From the NCBI RefSeq assembly GCF_001558155.1, contig NZ_LOAS01000001.1:310001-374000 (forward strand): 64,000 bases of DNA. Direction: 5' to 3'. The notes below the pieces were generated by a model. It was not told the origin of the DNA, ran no database searches, and was given only the letters and a program-made list of their open reading frames with translations. Source of the stretch: Aliiruegeria sabulilitoris (GTDB taxonomy: Bacteria > Pseudomonadota > Alphaproteobacteria > Rhodobacterales > Rhodobacteraceae). The position numbers and the translations under genes were made by a program. This document shows positions 27,317 to 36,070 of this stretch, piece after piece (the stretch's first letter is position 1; each line of letters begins with the position of its first letter).

Positions 27317-28123
27317 ATGAAACCTGTCATCAGCGGCACGACGAAAGTCTTCGGTGTCGTGGCCCACCCCATCGACCACGTGCGCGTTCAGTTCCTGTTC
27401 AACGAGTATTTCGAGAAGGAAGGCATGGATGCGGTCTTCATTCCCGTCCATGTGAAACCCGGAAACGCTGCCAAGGCGATGGAAGGCTTCAAGGCGCTGT
27501 CGAATTTCGGTGGCATGGTCATTACCATCCCGCACAAGGTCACCTTCATGGACCTCGTCGACAAGGTGCTGCCGACGGCTGCGCTGGCTGGAGCCACGAA
27601 CATCATCCGCCCGGAAGAGGACGGAAGCTGGACCGGCAACAACCTCGACGGCATGGGTTTCGTGAACGGCCTGGCCGACCAGATCTTTTCGCCCAAGGGC
27701 AAGTCCTTCCTGGTGGTTGGCACCGGCGGCGCCGGCTCGGCCATCGCCGCAACGCTCGCGCAGTCCGAGATCAGCCGCCTGACCATCAGCGACCTCGACG
27801 GCGCACGCGCAGAGGCGCTCGCCGGACGCTTGCGCGGCGCAGTGCCCGACCTGCCGATCTCGGTCGAAGGTCCTGGCCCGAACCCGGCCGGCTACGACGT
27901 GGTGGTCAATGCCACCCCGCTTGGCATGCATGAGGACGACCCGATGCCGATCGATCCCGACCTTCTGGAAGGCGACACTGTCGTTGCCGAAGTCGTGCAA
28001 GTTCCCCCGGTGACCCGCCTTCTGAAGGAGGCCGAAGCCCGCGGACACAGAACCCTGCAGGGCGGCAGCATGCTCGACTACCAGTTCATCGAGATGGCAC
28101 GCTTCTTCCGCACTGCGGAATAG
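27317..28123 (+). CDS. Shikimate dehydrogenase-like (AroE family) oxidoreductase, atypical substrate site
   Basis: 268 residues from the ATG at 27317, which has AGGA 8 bases upstream; ATG 27311 is also possible. The AroE fold is clear: catalytic Lys in VITIPHKVTFMD, Asp in TGNNLDGMGF, NADP loop LVVGTGGAGSAIAATL and C-terminal TLQGGSMLDYQ. However, the N-terminal substrate motif, normally with two Ser in a SHSxSP pattern, reads PIDHVRVQF, so shikimate is an unlikely substrate. It is the last gene of the tkt-hyi-garR run after a 109-base gap. A related polyol or acid is the likely substrate. Confidence 0.85.
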   Translation: MKPVISGTTKVFGVVAHPIDHVRVQFLFNEYFEKEGMDAVFIPVHVKPGNAAKAMEGFKALSNFGGMVITIPHKVTFMDLVDKVLPTAALAGATNIIRPEEDGSWTGNNLDGMGFVNGLADQIFSPKGKSFLVVGTGGAGSAIAATLAQSEISRLTISDLDGARAEALAGRLRGAVPDLPISVEGPGPNPAGYDVVVNATPLGMHEDDPMPIDPDLLEGDTVVAEVVQVPPVTRLLKEAEARGHRTLQGGSMLDYQFIEMARFFRTAE

Positions 28124-28156
28124 TTGCAGAGCTACGGTCTTTGTCTGCAAGTTTGC

Positions 28157-28182
28157 GGATCGGCAGGAATCTTGCCGGTCCG
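28157..28182 (+). terminator. Hairpin after the tkt operon, possible terminator
   Basis: GGATCGGCA and TGCCGGTCC pair across a short loop (one G-T pair), about 35 bases after the AroE-like stop. It is followed by GCTTTACGG, so the U tract is weak. Confidence 0.4.
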
Positions 28183-28208
28183 CTTTACGGAAAATGCCGC
28201 ACACGATT

Positions 28209-28242
28209 GCGATCCTGTGGATCGTGCCTCCGGCGGGAATTT
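28209..28242. repeat. Intergenic hairpin repeat, type 1 copy
   Basis: CGATCCTGTGGATCGTGCCTCCGGCGGGAATTTTTTG: two short stem-loops (GATCC/GGATC and CC-rich/GG-rich) followed by a T run. The same unit is present at about 37,086-37,120. It may serve as a terminator. The remainder of 28,124-28,389 has no gene. Confidence 0.65.
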
Positions 28243-28389
28243 TTTGTGTCAAAAGAAGTCGCTGGAAAGCTATAGACATCTTCTGACGAGGAGTATCCCG
28301 AGCGGCCACCAATGGTTCGAACAACCAATGGCGGCCATCAGCGCCCCCCAGTCTTCGAAAACGGCTCGGAAAAATCCTATCCGGTCGAT

Positions 28390-29106
28390 TTACCCGCGCC
28401 GCGCTAGCCAGCGTTCGAAATCTCGCTGCGCGGTATCCAGTGAGTCGATATTGATCGTGCGGGTCACGAGCGCCCGGTTCAGCGCCCGCACACGCTTGTT
28501 CAATTGCAAGCCCTCGTCCGTGACGGTATCGACCCCGAGCTTGTCATAGAGGGACAGCAGCCTGTTTTGCACCGTGCGCAGCGACATGCCGCGCCGTTCG
28601 GCGATCAGCTTGTCCTGCAGACCGATCGCGAGATCCAGCAGGATCTCGTATTCGCTGTCCTGAAGCGCGTTGCGCGGCGAACTTGCTCGACGTTGCAGGC
28701 GGTGGATCTCGCGGTCGACCATGATCTGGCCTTCGACCAGAACCGCCCGCAGCGCCAGCTTCAACCGGTCGCGGGAGGCTGTCTTGAGAACGTAGCCATA
28801 GGCGCTGTCTTCGGGCACCGTCGTGGAAATGCCACGCAGGTAAGCCTCGTCCGCGTAGTTCGACCAGAACAGAATCCGTGTGTGCGGACGCTCCGACCAG
28901 ATCGTGCGCGCGGCCTCGATCCCGTTGCGGTGTTCCATCTGAAGGTCCATCACCACCGCCTCGATTCGCGCCGAGCGGGCCTGCTTTTCACCCTCCTCGC
29001 CATTCACCGCGTGAAATATCTGGGTGACTTCCGGAAGCGCCTCGACCAGCGCATCTTCGAGATAGGACGCATGAAACTGGTCGTCCTCGACGATCAGGAC
29101 CTTCAT
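28390..29106 (-). CDS. LuxR/NarL-type response regulator
   Basis: 238 residues. The receiver domain (1-120) has the acidic pair in LIVEDDQF, phospho-acceptor Asp54 in AVVMDLQMEHRNG, and Lys108 in GYVLKTAS. The C-terminus has a helix-turn-helix near 165-205 (AERRGMSLRTVQNRLLSLYD). Its start overlaps the stop of the histidine kinase gene by four bases, so it is the kinase's partner. Probable targets include the divergent sugar ABC transporter, whose promoter region contains clustered inverted repeats. Confidence 0.92.
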   Translation of the reverse strand: MKVLIVEDDQFHASYLEDALVEALPEVTQIFHAVNGEEGEKQARSARIEAVVMDLQMEHRNGIEAARTIWSERPHTRILFWSNYADEAYLRGISTTVPEDSAYGYVLKTASRDRLKLALRAVLVEGQIMVDREIHRLQRRASSPRNALQDSEYEILLDLAIGLQDKLIAERRGMSLRTVQNRLLSLYDKLGVDTVTDEGLQLNKRVRALNRALVTRTINIDSLDTAQRDFERWLARRG

Positions 29107-30281
29107 TGTTTTTCCTCCAGGGAAACACGAACCGTCGTGCCCTCCGTACCCGAGATGGCCAGATCGGCCGCGATCAGCCGCGCACGGGTCCGGATATGAG
29201 CAATGCCCGACTGGCGTTCGGGATCGGCAGGGATGCCGCAGCCATCGTCGCGGATTGTCACCGTCAGCAACCCGGGCGCATCGCGGTCGATACGAACGGT
29301 GATGTGCCCGGCGCCGGAATGCGCCGCTGCGTTGTTGATCGCCTCCTGGGCAATGCGGAACAGCGAGATCCGAACCGTTGGATCGAGCCGGTCCGGTGCG
29401 CCATCCGTGCTGTCCTCGACCGCGATTTCCACCGGCGCCCCACCCACCGCACGCTCAAGCTGGACATGCACCGCATGTGTAAATCCGAACAGTTCCAGCA
29501 AGGTTGGCACGGCCGTGTCGATGATCCGGCGCAGATCGCCAATCGTCTCGCCGATCCAGGCAGCGAGCGCGTCTCGATTCAACGCCTCCTCTCCCGTGAC
29601 CTCGCGCAGAAGTCGGGTCAGATCGGCCAGCGTCTGGTCATGCAGATCCATGCCGATCCGTTGCCGCTCCTGCTCCAGCGCCTGCGTCAGTTCCAGCGCC
29701 CCGCGCCGCAACCCTTCCTCGCGCGCCTGCGCCGCTTCGCCGGCACGGGCCGCCTGCTTCGCCCTCTGGGCGGTATGCATGGCGTGGAAGGATGGCGCGA
29801 GGATATCGGCCACGTGCTGGGCGAGTCCGACTGTTTCGATATCGTAGAGACCCGGGGTGGAATGAGAGATGTTCAGCGTCCCGATATGGCGACCCATCAC
29901 CTTCAGCGGCACGTTCACCCGGCTGCGTAGCTTGTGATTGAAGATCGGCGCCGAGGTTGCCCCGGCAAAGGTATAGCGTGGGTCCCGCGTTGCGTCCGCC
30001 GTCAGCATGTATTCGCAGTCATTCAACAGCAGATCCCGAACCGGCGAGAAATTCAGCCGTGTATGTTCGCGTGACCAGCGGGTGCGGATGCCAACCTCGT
30101 AGCTCGCCACCCATCCCGGACGATCATGCAGACAGATGTCGGTATGGGTGAAGGGGATAACCTCCGCGATCTCGTCGGCAACGGCCTCTAGCGCAGAGGT
30201 GATATCCGTTCCTTCTGCCAGATGCGCCGCGATACGGAGGAACACGTCGTCCGCGATCAGCGGCTTGTGCTTGGTGGCCAT
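29103..30281 (-). CDS. Sensor histidine kinase, cytosolic GAF type (NarX/DegS-like)
   Basis: 392 residues from the second of two adjacent ATG codons, after GGAGG. No transmembrane helix is seen. An N-terminal GAF domain (about 10-165) is followed by a coiled linker, the HisKA_3 box with His215 in ERQRIGMDLHDQTLADLTR, and HATPase motifs: N box IAQEAINNAAAHSG and G box RDDGCGIPADPERQSG. It would sense a cytosolic signal and phosphorylate the coupled NarL-type regulator. It is divergent from the sugar ABC transporter at 30567. Confidence 0.92.
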   Translation of the reverse strand: MATKHKPLIADDVFLRIAAHLAEGTDITSALEAVADEIAEVIPFTHTDICLHDRPGWVASYEVGIRTRWSREHTRLNFSPVRDLLLNDCEYMLTADATRDPRYTFAGATSAPIFNHKLRSRVNVPLKVMGRHIGTLNISHSTPGLYDIETVGLAQHVADILAPSFHAMHTAQRAKQAARAGEAAQAREEGLRRGALELTQALEQERQRIGMDLHDQTLADLTRLLREVTGEEALNRDALAAWIGETIGDLRRIIDTAVPTLLELFGFTHAVHVQLERAVGGAPVEIAVEDSTDGAPDRLDPTVRISLFRIAQEAINNAAAHSGAGHITVRIDRDAPGLLTVTIRDDGCGIPADPERQSGIAHIRTRARLIAADLAISGTEGTTVRVSLEEKQ

Positions 30282-30362
30282 CATCTCCTCCCGGGTTCAG
30301 CCGGCCAATCTTGCGTGTACCCGAAAGAGTGCACGACAAATCCGGGAAAGAAAACACCACTG

Positions 30363-30398
30363 CCCGCAGTCATATTGCGGGAACCCGCAAATTTTGTG
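30363..30398. promoter_or_regulatory. Cluster of TGCGGG half-sites in the kinase/ABC divergent region
   Basis: TTGCGGG-AA-CCCGCAA (30375-30390) is a perfect palindrome. It is flanked by CCCGCA (30363-30368) on the left and TGTGCGGGG on the right, giving alternating copies of the same half-site. The cluster lies 82 bases before the kinase start and about 170 before the ABC transporter, where the NarL-type regulator would be expected to bind. Confidence 0.5.
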
Positions 30399-30503
30399 CG
30401 GGGCGGTTCCTTTACAGTCGGCCTGTCCCATTTACCATCGTCGCCACCTGATCGGCTGAATTGTCGGCGGGCGCGGCGTTGAGGAGCGCCGGAGTTCACA
30501 GAG

Positions 30504-30552
30504 TGCACGCAGTTGGCGTGCCAAGGAACAAATGCACGCCCAAATGCGTGCA
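30504..30552 (+). promoter_or_regulatory. Two tandem inverted repeats just upstream of the ABC-transporter SBP gene
   Basis: TGCACGC-N5-GCGTGC (30504-30521) and TGCACGC-N6-GCGTGCA (30533-30552) share the same arms, with centres about 30 bases apart. The second ends immediately before the GGGAGG ribosome-binding site at 30553. They may be paired operators or leader hairpins controlling translation. Confidence 0.5.
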
Positions 30553-30566
30553 GGGAGGAAATCACG

Positions 30567-31574
30567 ATGACCAAGTTTCTTCTTGGGGTGGCTGCGCTCG
30601 CCCTGGTAGCAGGTGCCGCACAGGCGGAGGACACCTCCGGCAAGCGCATCGCATTGTCGAACAACTATGCCGGTAATTCCTGGCGCCAGGCGATGCTGCA
30701 AAGCTGGGAAGGCGTCGCGACCAAGGCGGTGGCAGACGGTGTTGTGGCTGCGGCCGACGCCTATACCACATCCGAGAACCAGGCCACCGAGCAGGCCGCG
30801 CAGATCCAGAACATGATCCTGCAAGGCTATGACGCGATCGTCATGAACTCGGCCTCGCCGACGGCGCTCAACGGTGCGGTCAAGGAAGCCTGTGACGCGG
30901 GTATCACCGTTGTCAGCTTCGACGGCGTCGTGACCGAGCCCTGCGCCTGGCGGATCGCGGTGGACTTCCAGCAGATGGGTCGCGAGCAGGTGGATTACCT
31001 TGCCACGCGCATCCCCGATGGTGGCAATCTGCTCGAGATCCGTGGCCTCGCCGGTGTTTTCGTCGATGACGAGATCAGCGCGGGGATTCACGACGGTGTG
31101 GCCAAGCATGACCAGTTCAAGATCGTCGGCTCCGTGCATGGCGACTGGGCGCAGGACGTGGCGCAGAAGGCCGTCGCAGGTATCCTGCCCTCGCTTCCGG
31201 AAATCGTCGGCGTGGTCACCCAGGGCGGTGATGGCTATGGCGCCGCGCAGGCCTTCAAGGCCGCTGGCCGTGACATGCCGTTGATCGTGCTCGGCAACCG
31301 TCAGGACGAGCTGAAATGGTGGGCGGATTCCTATGCCGAATCCGGTTACGAGACGATGTCGCTCTCCATCGCACCCGGCGTCGCCTCGCTCGCCTTCTGG
31401 GTCGCACAGCAGATCCTGAGCGGCGAAGAGGTGCCGAAGGACCTGACCGTTCCGTTCCTGACTGTCACGCAGGACACGCTGGAAGAAGCGCTTGCCACCA
31501 CGCCGGCCGGCTCCGTCGCCAATGTGAGCTACGGCATGGAAGACGCCAAGGAAGTCATCGCTTCGGCGAAATGA
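30567..31574 (+). CDS. Sugar ABC transporter substrate-binding protein (periplasmic-binding protein, RbsB-like)
   Basis: 335 residues from the ATG at 30567, with GGGAGGAAATC upstream. A Sec signal peptide (TKFLLGVAALALVAGAAQA) gives a soluble periplasmic protein; no lipobox. The mature part has the LacI/RbsB type I fold: IALSNNYAGNSWRQAMLQSW, NQATEQAAQIQNMILQGYDA and the hinge-region VSFDGVV. It binds a sugar in the periplasm for the permease pair downstream. The ligand is unknown; the adjacent lactonase gene suggests an aldose or lactone. Confidence 0.92.
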   Translation: MTKFLLGVAALALVAGAAQAEDTSGKRIALSNNYAGNSWRQAMLQSWEGVATKAVADGVVAAADAYTTSENQATEQAAQIQNMILQGYDAIVMNSASPTALNGAVKEACDAGITVVSFDGVVTEPCAWRIAVDFQQMGREQVDYLATRIPDGGNLLEIRGLAGVFVDDEISAGIHDGVAKHDQFKIVGSVHGDWAQDVAQKAVAGILPSLPEIVGVVTQGGDGYGAAQAFKAAGRDMPLIVLGNRQDELKWWADSYAESGYETMSLSIAPGVASLAFWVAQQILSGEEVPKDLTVPFLTVTQDTLEEALATTPAGSVANVSYGMEDAKEVIASAK

Positions 31575-31640
31575 CCTAGGATCCTCCCCAGCGCGGGCCG
31601 GGAAACCGGCCTGCGCCCCTTTCTGGAACACGAGGCGCGC

Positions 31641-33068
31641 ATGAGCGAGCAAGTAGGCGCCCCCATCGTATCGCTGACCGACGCCGCCAAGCATTTTGGT
31701 CCGGTACGCGCACTCGACGGGGTAAGCTTGTCCGTCCGGCCCGGGGATTGCCTCGGGCTCGTCGGGCATAACGGGGCCGGAAAATCCACGCTGGTCTATC
31801 TCATCAATGGCGGACTCGCTCCAAGCTCGGGCGAGATCGTTTTTCCGGGGGCCACTGATGCCGCCGGTGCGGGCGTCCGCTCGGTTTTCCAGGAATTGTC
31901 GCTCTGCCCCAACCTGACCGTGGCCGAGAACCTCCGGATTTCGCAACGCGACCTGAAGGGGGCCAACTGGCGCCGGACCGCTGGCGACATCATCACCAAG
32001 AGCCTCGACCAGATCTTTCCCGGCCATGGAATAGACCCCAGTTCCGAGATCGACTCCCTGCCCATCGCCGAGCGGCAGATGGTGGAAATCGCCATCGGCT
32101 TTGCCCCGCGCGGCTCGAAAGCGCGCCTGGTCATTCTCGATGAGCCGACCTCTTCGCTCGATGCCGGGATCGCGGAGCAGCTCCTGGCTCATATCAAGAA
32201 ATTCTGTGCCGACGGCGGCGCGGTAATCTTCATCTCGCACATGCTGGGTGAAGTCTTCGAGGTCGCCTCGCGCATTATCGTTCTCAAGGATGGCGGCATC
32301 GTTGCCGAACGTCCCACGGCCGAGTTCACTCGGCGGGGTCTGGTCGAAGCGATGGGCCACGTCGCCGCCGAGGGCACAGAGGCCGCCGCGACCGCGCAAC
32401 GCCACACCGGTGAGATCGTTATCCAAACCGAGCAGGGCCTGACCGCGCGCAAGGGCGAGATCGTCGGTCTGTCGGGCCTGGCCGGCCATGGCCAGGCTGC
32501 AGCGCTGGCAAAGCTCTACCTCTCCAGCAGTTCCAACTGGCGCGCCGGGCATCGCCCGAAATGCGTCTTCGTTGCCGGCGACCGGCCACGCGACGGAATC
32601 CTGCCGCTCTGGTCGATCCTCTTCAACATGTCGATCTCCCTCCTGCGCCAGCTCGATGCCTGGGGGTGGATCGACCGCAAGGCCGAACGCGCGAAGTCCG
32701 AGGAATGGAAGCGCCGGATCGGCATTCGCACCGACGATGTCGAGAACCCGGTTCTGTCCCTGTCGGGCGGCAACCAGCAGAAGGTGCTATTCGCCCGCGC
32801 GCTGGCCTCGAACGCGCCGGTGGTGATCATGGACGACCCGATGCGCGGCGTCGATGTCGGCACAAAGCAGGATGTCTATGCCATGCTGCGGGAGGAGGCC
32901 TCGAACGGCCGTACCTTCCTGTGGTACTCGACCGAGACCGAAGAGGTCTGCCAGTGCGACCGGGTCTTCGTCTTCCGCAATGGCGAGATCAGCGCCGAAC
33001 TGACCCCACCGAACATCACCGAGGAACGCATCCTCGAAGCGTCCTTCCACATGCAGGAGGCGTCATGA
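31641..33068 (+). CDS. Sugar ABC transporter ATP-binding protein (two-domain, RbsA/MglA-like)
   Basis: 475 residues. The first domain has Walker [10 protein letters not shown], a Q loop, signature-like [12 protein letters not shown] and Walker [12 protein letters not shown]. The second domain has a degenerate Walker A ([16 protein letters not shown]), [15 protein letters not shown] and Walker [15 protein letters not shown]. This asymmetry is usual in the RbsA/MglA class. At 475 residues it is slightly shorter than most members (about 490-510), with the loss around the second Walker A. Its stop overlaps the next start (ATGA). Confidence 0.93.
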   Translation: MSEQVGAPIVSLTDAAKHFGPVRALDGVSLSVRPGDCLGLVGHNGAGKSTLVYLINGGLAPSSGEIVFPGATDAAGAGVRSVFQELSLCPNLTVAENLRISQRDLKGANWRRTAGDIITKSLDQIFPGHGIDPSSEIDSLPIAERQMVEIAIGFAPRGSKARLVILDEPTSSLDAGIAEQLLAHIKKFCADGGAVIFISHMLGEVFEVASRIIVLKDGGIVAERPTAEFTRRGLVEAMGHVAAEGTEAAATAQRHTGEIVIQTEQGLTARKGEIVGLSGLAGHGQAAALAKLYLSSSSNWRAGHRPKCVFVAGDRPRDGILPLWSILFNMSISLLRQLDAWGWIDRKAERAKSEEWKRRIGIRTDDVENPVLSLSGGNQQKVLFARALASNAPVVIMDDPMRGVDVGTKQDVYAMLREEASNGRTFLWYSTETEEVCQCDRVFVFRNGEISAELTPPNITEERILEASFHMQEAS

Positions 33069-33994
33069 GCTTCTTTTCCAAATACCGCATCCTGCTGCCG
33101 GTGATCTCGCTCGCCGTGCTGCTCGCGGCGACCTTCTACATGCAGCCACGTGCGATGAGCTATTTCGGGCTCAACCTGCTGTTCAACCTCGCGGTTCCGA
33201 TCGCGCTGGCGACCATCGCGCAGATGATGATCCTCATGGTCAACGATATCGACCTCTCGGTCGGCGCCTTTGTCAGCCTCGTGGCCTGCATCACCGCGAC
33301 CTATCTCAATGACAGCCCGATGATCGGAATCCTGATGCTGATGGCGCTGATCCTTGCCTATGCGGCGATGGGTGCCGTGATCGACGCGCTGGAACTTCCG
33401 GCCATCGTGGTCACGCTGGGTATGTCCTTCGTGTGGGGCGGGTTGGCGCTCTTCATACTGCCGTCGCCGGGTGGCGCCTCTCCGGGCTGGCTACGGACCC
33501 TGATGACAGTCAAACCGCCGTTCATGCCGATGGCCGTCGTGGCCTCGATTCTGATCGCCATCGTCACCCATTTCCTGATTATGCGCTCCGGCTTCGGGAC
33601 CGTGCTGCGGGGTGTCGGCGGCAATGCACGCGCCATTACCCGCGCCGGCCTCTCTCTCACCCGGCTCAAGGCCTGCGCCTATGGGCTGGCCGGGCTGTTC
33701 GGCGTGCTGGCCGGCATGGCGCTGGTGGGCCTGACCACCGCGGCGGACGCCAATATCGCGCTGCGCTACACTTTGCTTTCCATCGCCGGCGTGATCCTGG
33801 GAGGTGGTGAGTTCATCGGCGGCAAAGTTTCTCCCGTAGGTGCCGTGATCGGTGCGCTGACACTGACGCTGGCCGCCTCCTTCCTCAGCTTCCTGCGGCT
33901 TTCGCCGGACTGGCAGATTGGCTCGCAAGGCGCCATCCTGATCCTCGTGCTGACCGCGCGGCTGATCTTCAGCCGGAAAGGAGCCGCCACATGA
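33065..33994 (+). CDS. Sugar ABC transporter permease (first)
   Basis: 309 residues with about nine hydrophobic segments, RbsC/BPD_transp_2 family. [20 protein letters not shown] carries the family-typical motif for membrane insertion. It overlaps both neighbours by four bases (ATGA). It pairs with the second permease to form the channel of the RbsA-type importer. Confidence 0.92.
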   Translation: MSFFSKYRILLPVISLAVLLAATFYMQPRAMSYFGLNLLFNLAVPIALATIAQMMILMVNDIDLSVGAFVSLVACITATYLNDSPMIGILMLMALILAYAAMGAVIDALELPAIVVTLGMSFVWGGLALFILPSPGGASPGWLRTLMTVKPPFMPMAVVASILIAIVTHFLIMRSGFGTVLRGVGGNARAITRAGLSLTRLKACAYGLAGLFGVLAGMALVGLTTAADANIALRYTLLSIAGVILGGGEFIGGKVSPVGAVIGALTLTLAASFLSFLRLSPDWQIGSQGAILILVLTARLIFSRKGAAT

Positions 33995-34968
33995 GCGCGC
34001 AATCTGCATCCCGAAAAAGCGGCTTTTCGTTCGCTGCCCTCACCTCCCGGCCCTGGATCTGGTCCTGGACGGCCGCAGCCCTAGCCTTCTCGGCTACGCT
34101 CTGGCTGACCTCGGGTCGTGGCGCGGGCGAGCTTGCCTATGCCGCCCTCAGCTTCGGCGCCTTCGCGGCCATTGTCGGGCTAGGACAGATGCTCGTCATC
34201 ACCCTCGGCCCCGGAAATATCGACCTGTCGGTACCGGCAACGATGACTCTGGCCGCAACGCTCGCCTTGCGTGCAATGGGAACGGAACCTGGCACCGCGT
34301 TCTATGGGCTCTTCATCGCACTCGCCACCGGCCTCGGCGTCGGTCTGGCCAATTACGCGCTGATATTCCTGCTGCGACTGCCGCCGATCATCGCGACGCT
34401 GGCCGCCTCGCTGATTTACCAGTCCATCGCCATCTGGTCGAACCGCGGATTGCGGATCAAGCCGCCCGAGGGGTTGGCCGATTTCTCGACCGGACGCTTT
34501 CTCCACATCCCGAATGTCGCGTGGATCGCCCTTGCGCTCGCTATCCTCCTCTGGATCCTCCTGGAACGGATGACATGGGGGCGCTGGCTGCTCGCAACGG
34601 GCCAGAACCTCCGCGCTGCCCGACTGGCTGGCGTGCCGGTCGAGGCCGTCCGGGCGACGACCTATATCACCGTCGCGCTGTTTGCCTCGCTCGCGGGTTT
34701 CCTGCTGGCCAGTTTCTCCGGCGGCGCCGCGCTTAACATGGGGGCCGAATACCTGCTAATGTCCATCGCGGTCGTCGTGATCGGCGGTTGCTCCGTTGCC
34801 GGCGGCGATTCCAACGTGCCCGGCGTCTGGGGTGCGGCGCTCTTCATGTTCCTTGTGGTTTCGATGCTCAACAGTTACGGCACCGGGGCCGGCGTGCGCA
34901 TGGTCCTGACCGGCACCATCATTATCGCCATCGTGATTGCCGCCAGCACCAGGAGGTCCAAACAGTGA
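33991..34968 (+). CDS. Sugar ABC transporter permease (second)
   Basis: 325 residues, RbsC-like (BPD_transp_2) integral membrane protein. The LGPGNIDLSVPATMTLAATL segment corresponds to the same family motif as in the first permease, showing they are paralogues forming a heterodimer. Overlaps the start of the lactonase gene (GTGA). Confidence 0.92.
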   Translation: MSAQSASRKSGFSFAALTSRPWIWSWTAAALAFSATLWLTSGRGAGELAYAALSFGAFAAIVGLGQMLVITLGPGNIDLSVPATMTLAATLALRAMGTEPGTAFYGLFIALATGLGVGLANYALIFLLRLPPIIATLAASLIYQSIAIWSNRGLRIKPPEGLADFSTGRFLHIPNVAWIALALAILLWILLERMTWGRWLLATGQNLRAARLAGVPVEAVRATTYITVALFASLAGFLLASFSGGAALNMGAEYLLMSIAVVVIGGCSVAGGDSNVPGVWGAALFMFLVVSMLNSYGTGAGVRMVLTGTIIIAIVIAASTRRSKQ

Positions 34969-35915
34969 CGGTCTACCCCCCGCATCTCCAGATCCACGAC
35001 GACCGCTTTCGAGAGCTGGTGCACCCGATGTCCCATCTCGAGCATCTGGCGAGCGGTTTCATCTGGGCCGAGGGTCCGGTCTGGTTCGGAGAGTGGAACA
35101 GCCTGCTCTTTTCCGACATCCCGAACCGCCGCATCATGTGCTGGAACGAGATGACCCGTGAGTTGACGCAGTTCCGTGCCAATACCGAGTTCAACAACGG
35201 CAATACGCGCGACCGCCAAGGGCGGCTGATCGGCTGTCGCCATGGCTACCGGGATGTCGTGCGGACAGAGTATGATGGTACGCTGACGGTGCTGGCCGAC
35301 AGCTACCAGGGCAAGCCGCTCAACTCTCCCAACGATGTCGTTGTCAGCTCCGATGGCGCGATCTGGTTCACCGATCCGACCTACGGCATCATTGGCAATT
35401 TCGAAGGTTACCGCCGCGCGCAGGAACAGCCGAGCCAGAACGTCTACCGTATCTCGCCCGAAGGGGAGCTGACCGCCGTCGTGTCCGACTTCGTGCAACC
35501 GAACGGTCTCTGCTTCTCGCCCGACGAAACCAAGCTTTTCATTGCCGAGAGCGGTTCCAGCCACAGGGCCGACGTGCCCTCGGAGATCCGCGTCTTCGGT
35601 GTCGATGGCGGAAAACTCACGGATGAAGGCGTCTTCGCCACGATCGACAAGGGCCTTCCCGACGGGATGCGCTGCGACATGGCCGGAAACCTGTGGTCCT
35701 CGGCCAAGGACGGCGTGCATTGCTTCGCGCCCGACGGGGCTTTGCTTGGCAAGATCCTTGTGCCGGAAACGGTCGCCAATATCTGCTTCGGAGGTGCGGA
35801 TGGGCATCGCATGTTCATCACCGCCACAACCTCGATCTACCGCATCTATGTCGATACTCCCGGGGCCGAACCGTGGACCCGGGGCCGTTCCGCGGCAAAT
35901 GGCCCGGTAAGCTGA
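34965..35915 (+). CDS. SMP-30/gluconolactonase family protein
   Basis: 316 residues from a GTG that overlaps the permease stop; AGGAGG lies 9 bases upstream. Six-bladed propeller landmarks are AEGPVWFGEWNSLLFSDIPN (metal Glu), FNNGNTRDRQGRLIGC, NSPNDVVVSSDGAIWFTDP (metal Asn) and PNGLCFSPDE. These calcium or zinc enzymes hydrolyse aldonolactones. Translational coupling to the ABC permeases means the imported sugar or its lactone is a likely substrate. It would supply an aldonate to the Weimberg-type dehydratases at 38-40 kb. Confidence 0.92.
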   Translation: MTVYPPHLQIHDDRFRELVHPMSHLEHLASGFIWAEGPVWFGEWNSLLFSDIPNRRIMCWNEMTRELTQFRANTEFNNGNTRDRQGRLIGCRHGYRDVVRTEYDGTLTVLADSYQGKPLNSPNDVVVSSDGAIWFTDPTYGIIGNFEGYRRAQEQPSQNVYRISPEGELTAVVSDFVQPNGLCFSPDETKLFIAESGSSHRADVPSEIRVFGVDGGKLTDEGVFATIDKGLPDGMRCDMAGNLWSSAKDGVHCFAPDGALLGKILVPETVANICFGGADGHRMFITATTSIYRIYVDTPGAEPWTRGRSAANGPVS

Positions 35916-36070
35916 CCGAGGCGTGTCTTGCCTTCCGCGGGGATCACCCGCAGAAAACTGGAGCATCGCCGGGGGCAAGCCAACCTGGCGTGAGAGAGGG
36001 TTGATGTATCAGCCTTTTTGTCGTCCGTTCACAATGCCCCAACTTGCAAATAAGGACCCAAGGAGACGCC

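Noticed and set aside
30432-32552. A 706-codon open frame antisense to the ABC transporter genes
   Set aside because: It lies opposite well-supported genes, has no recognisable motifs and is a GC-rich shadow frame.
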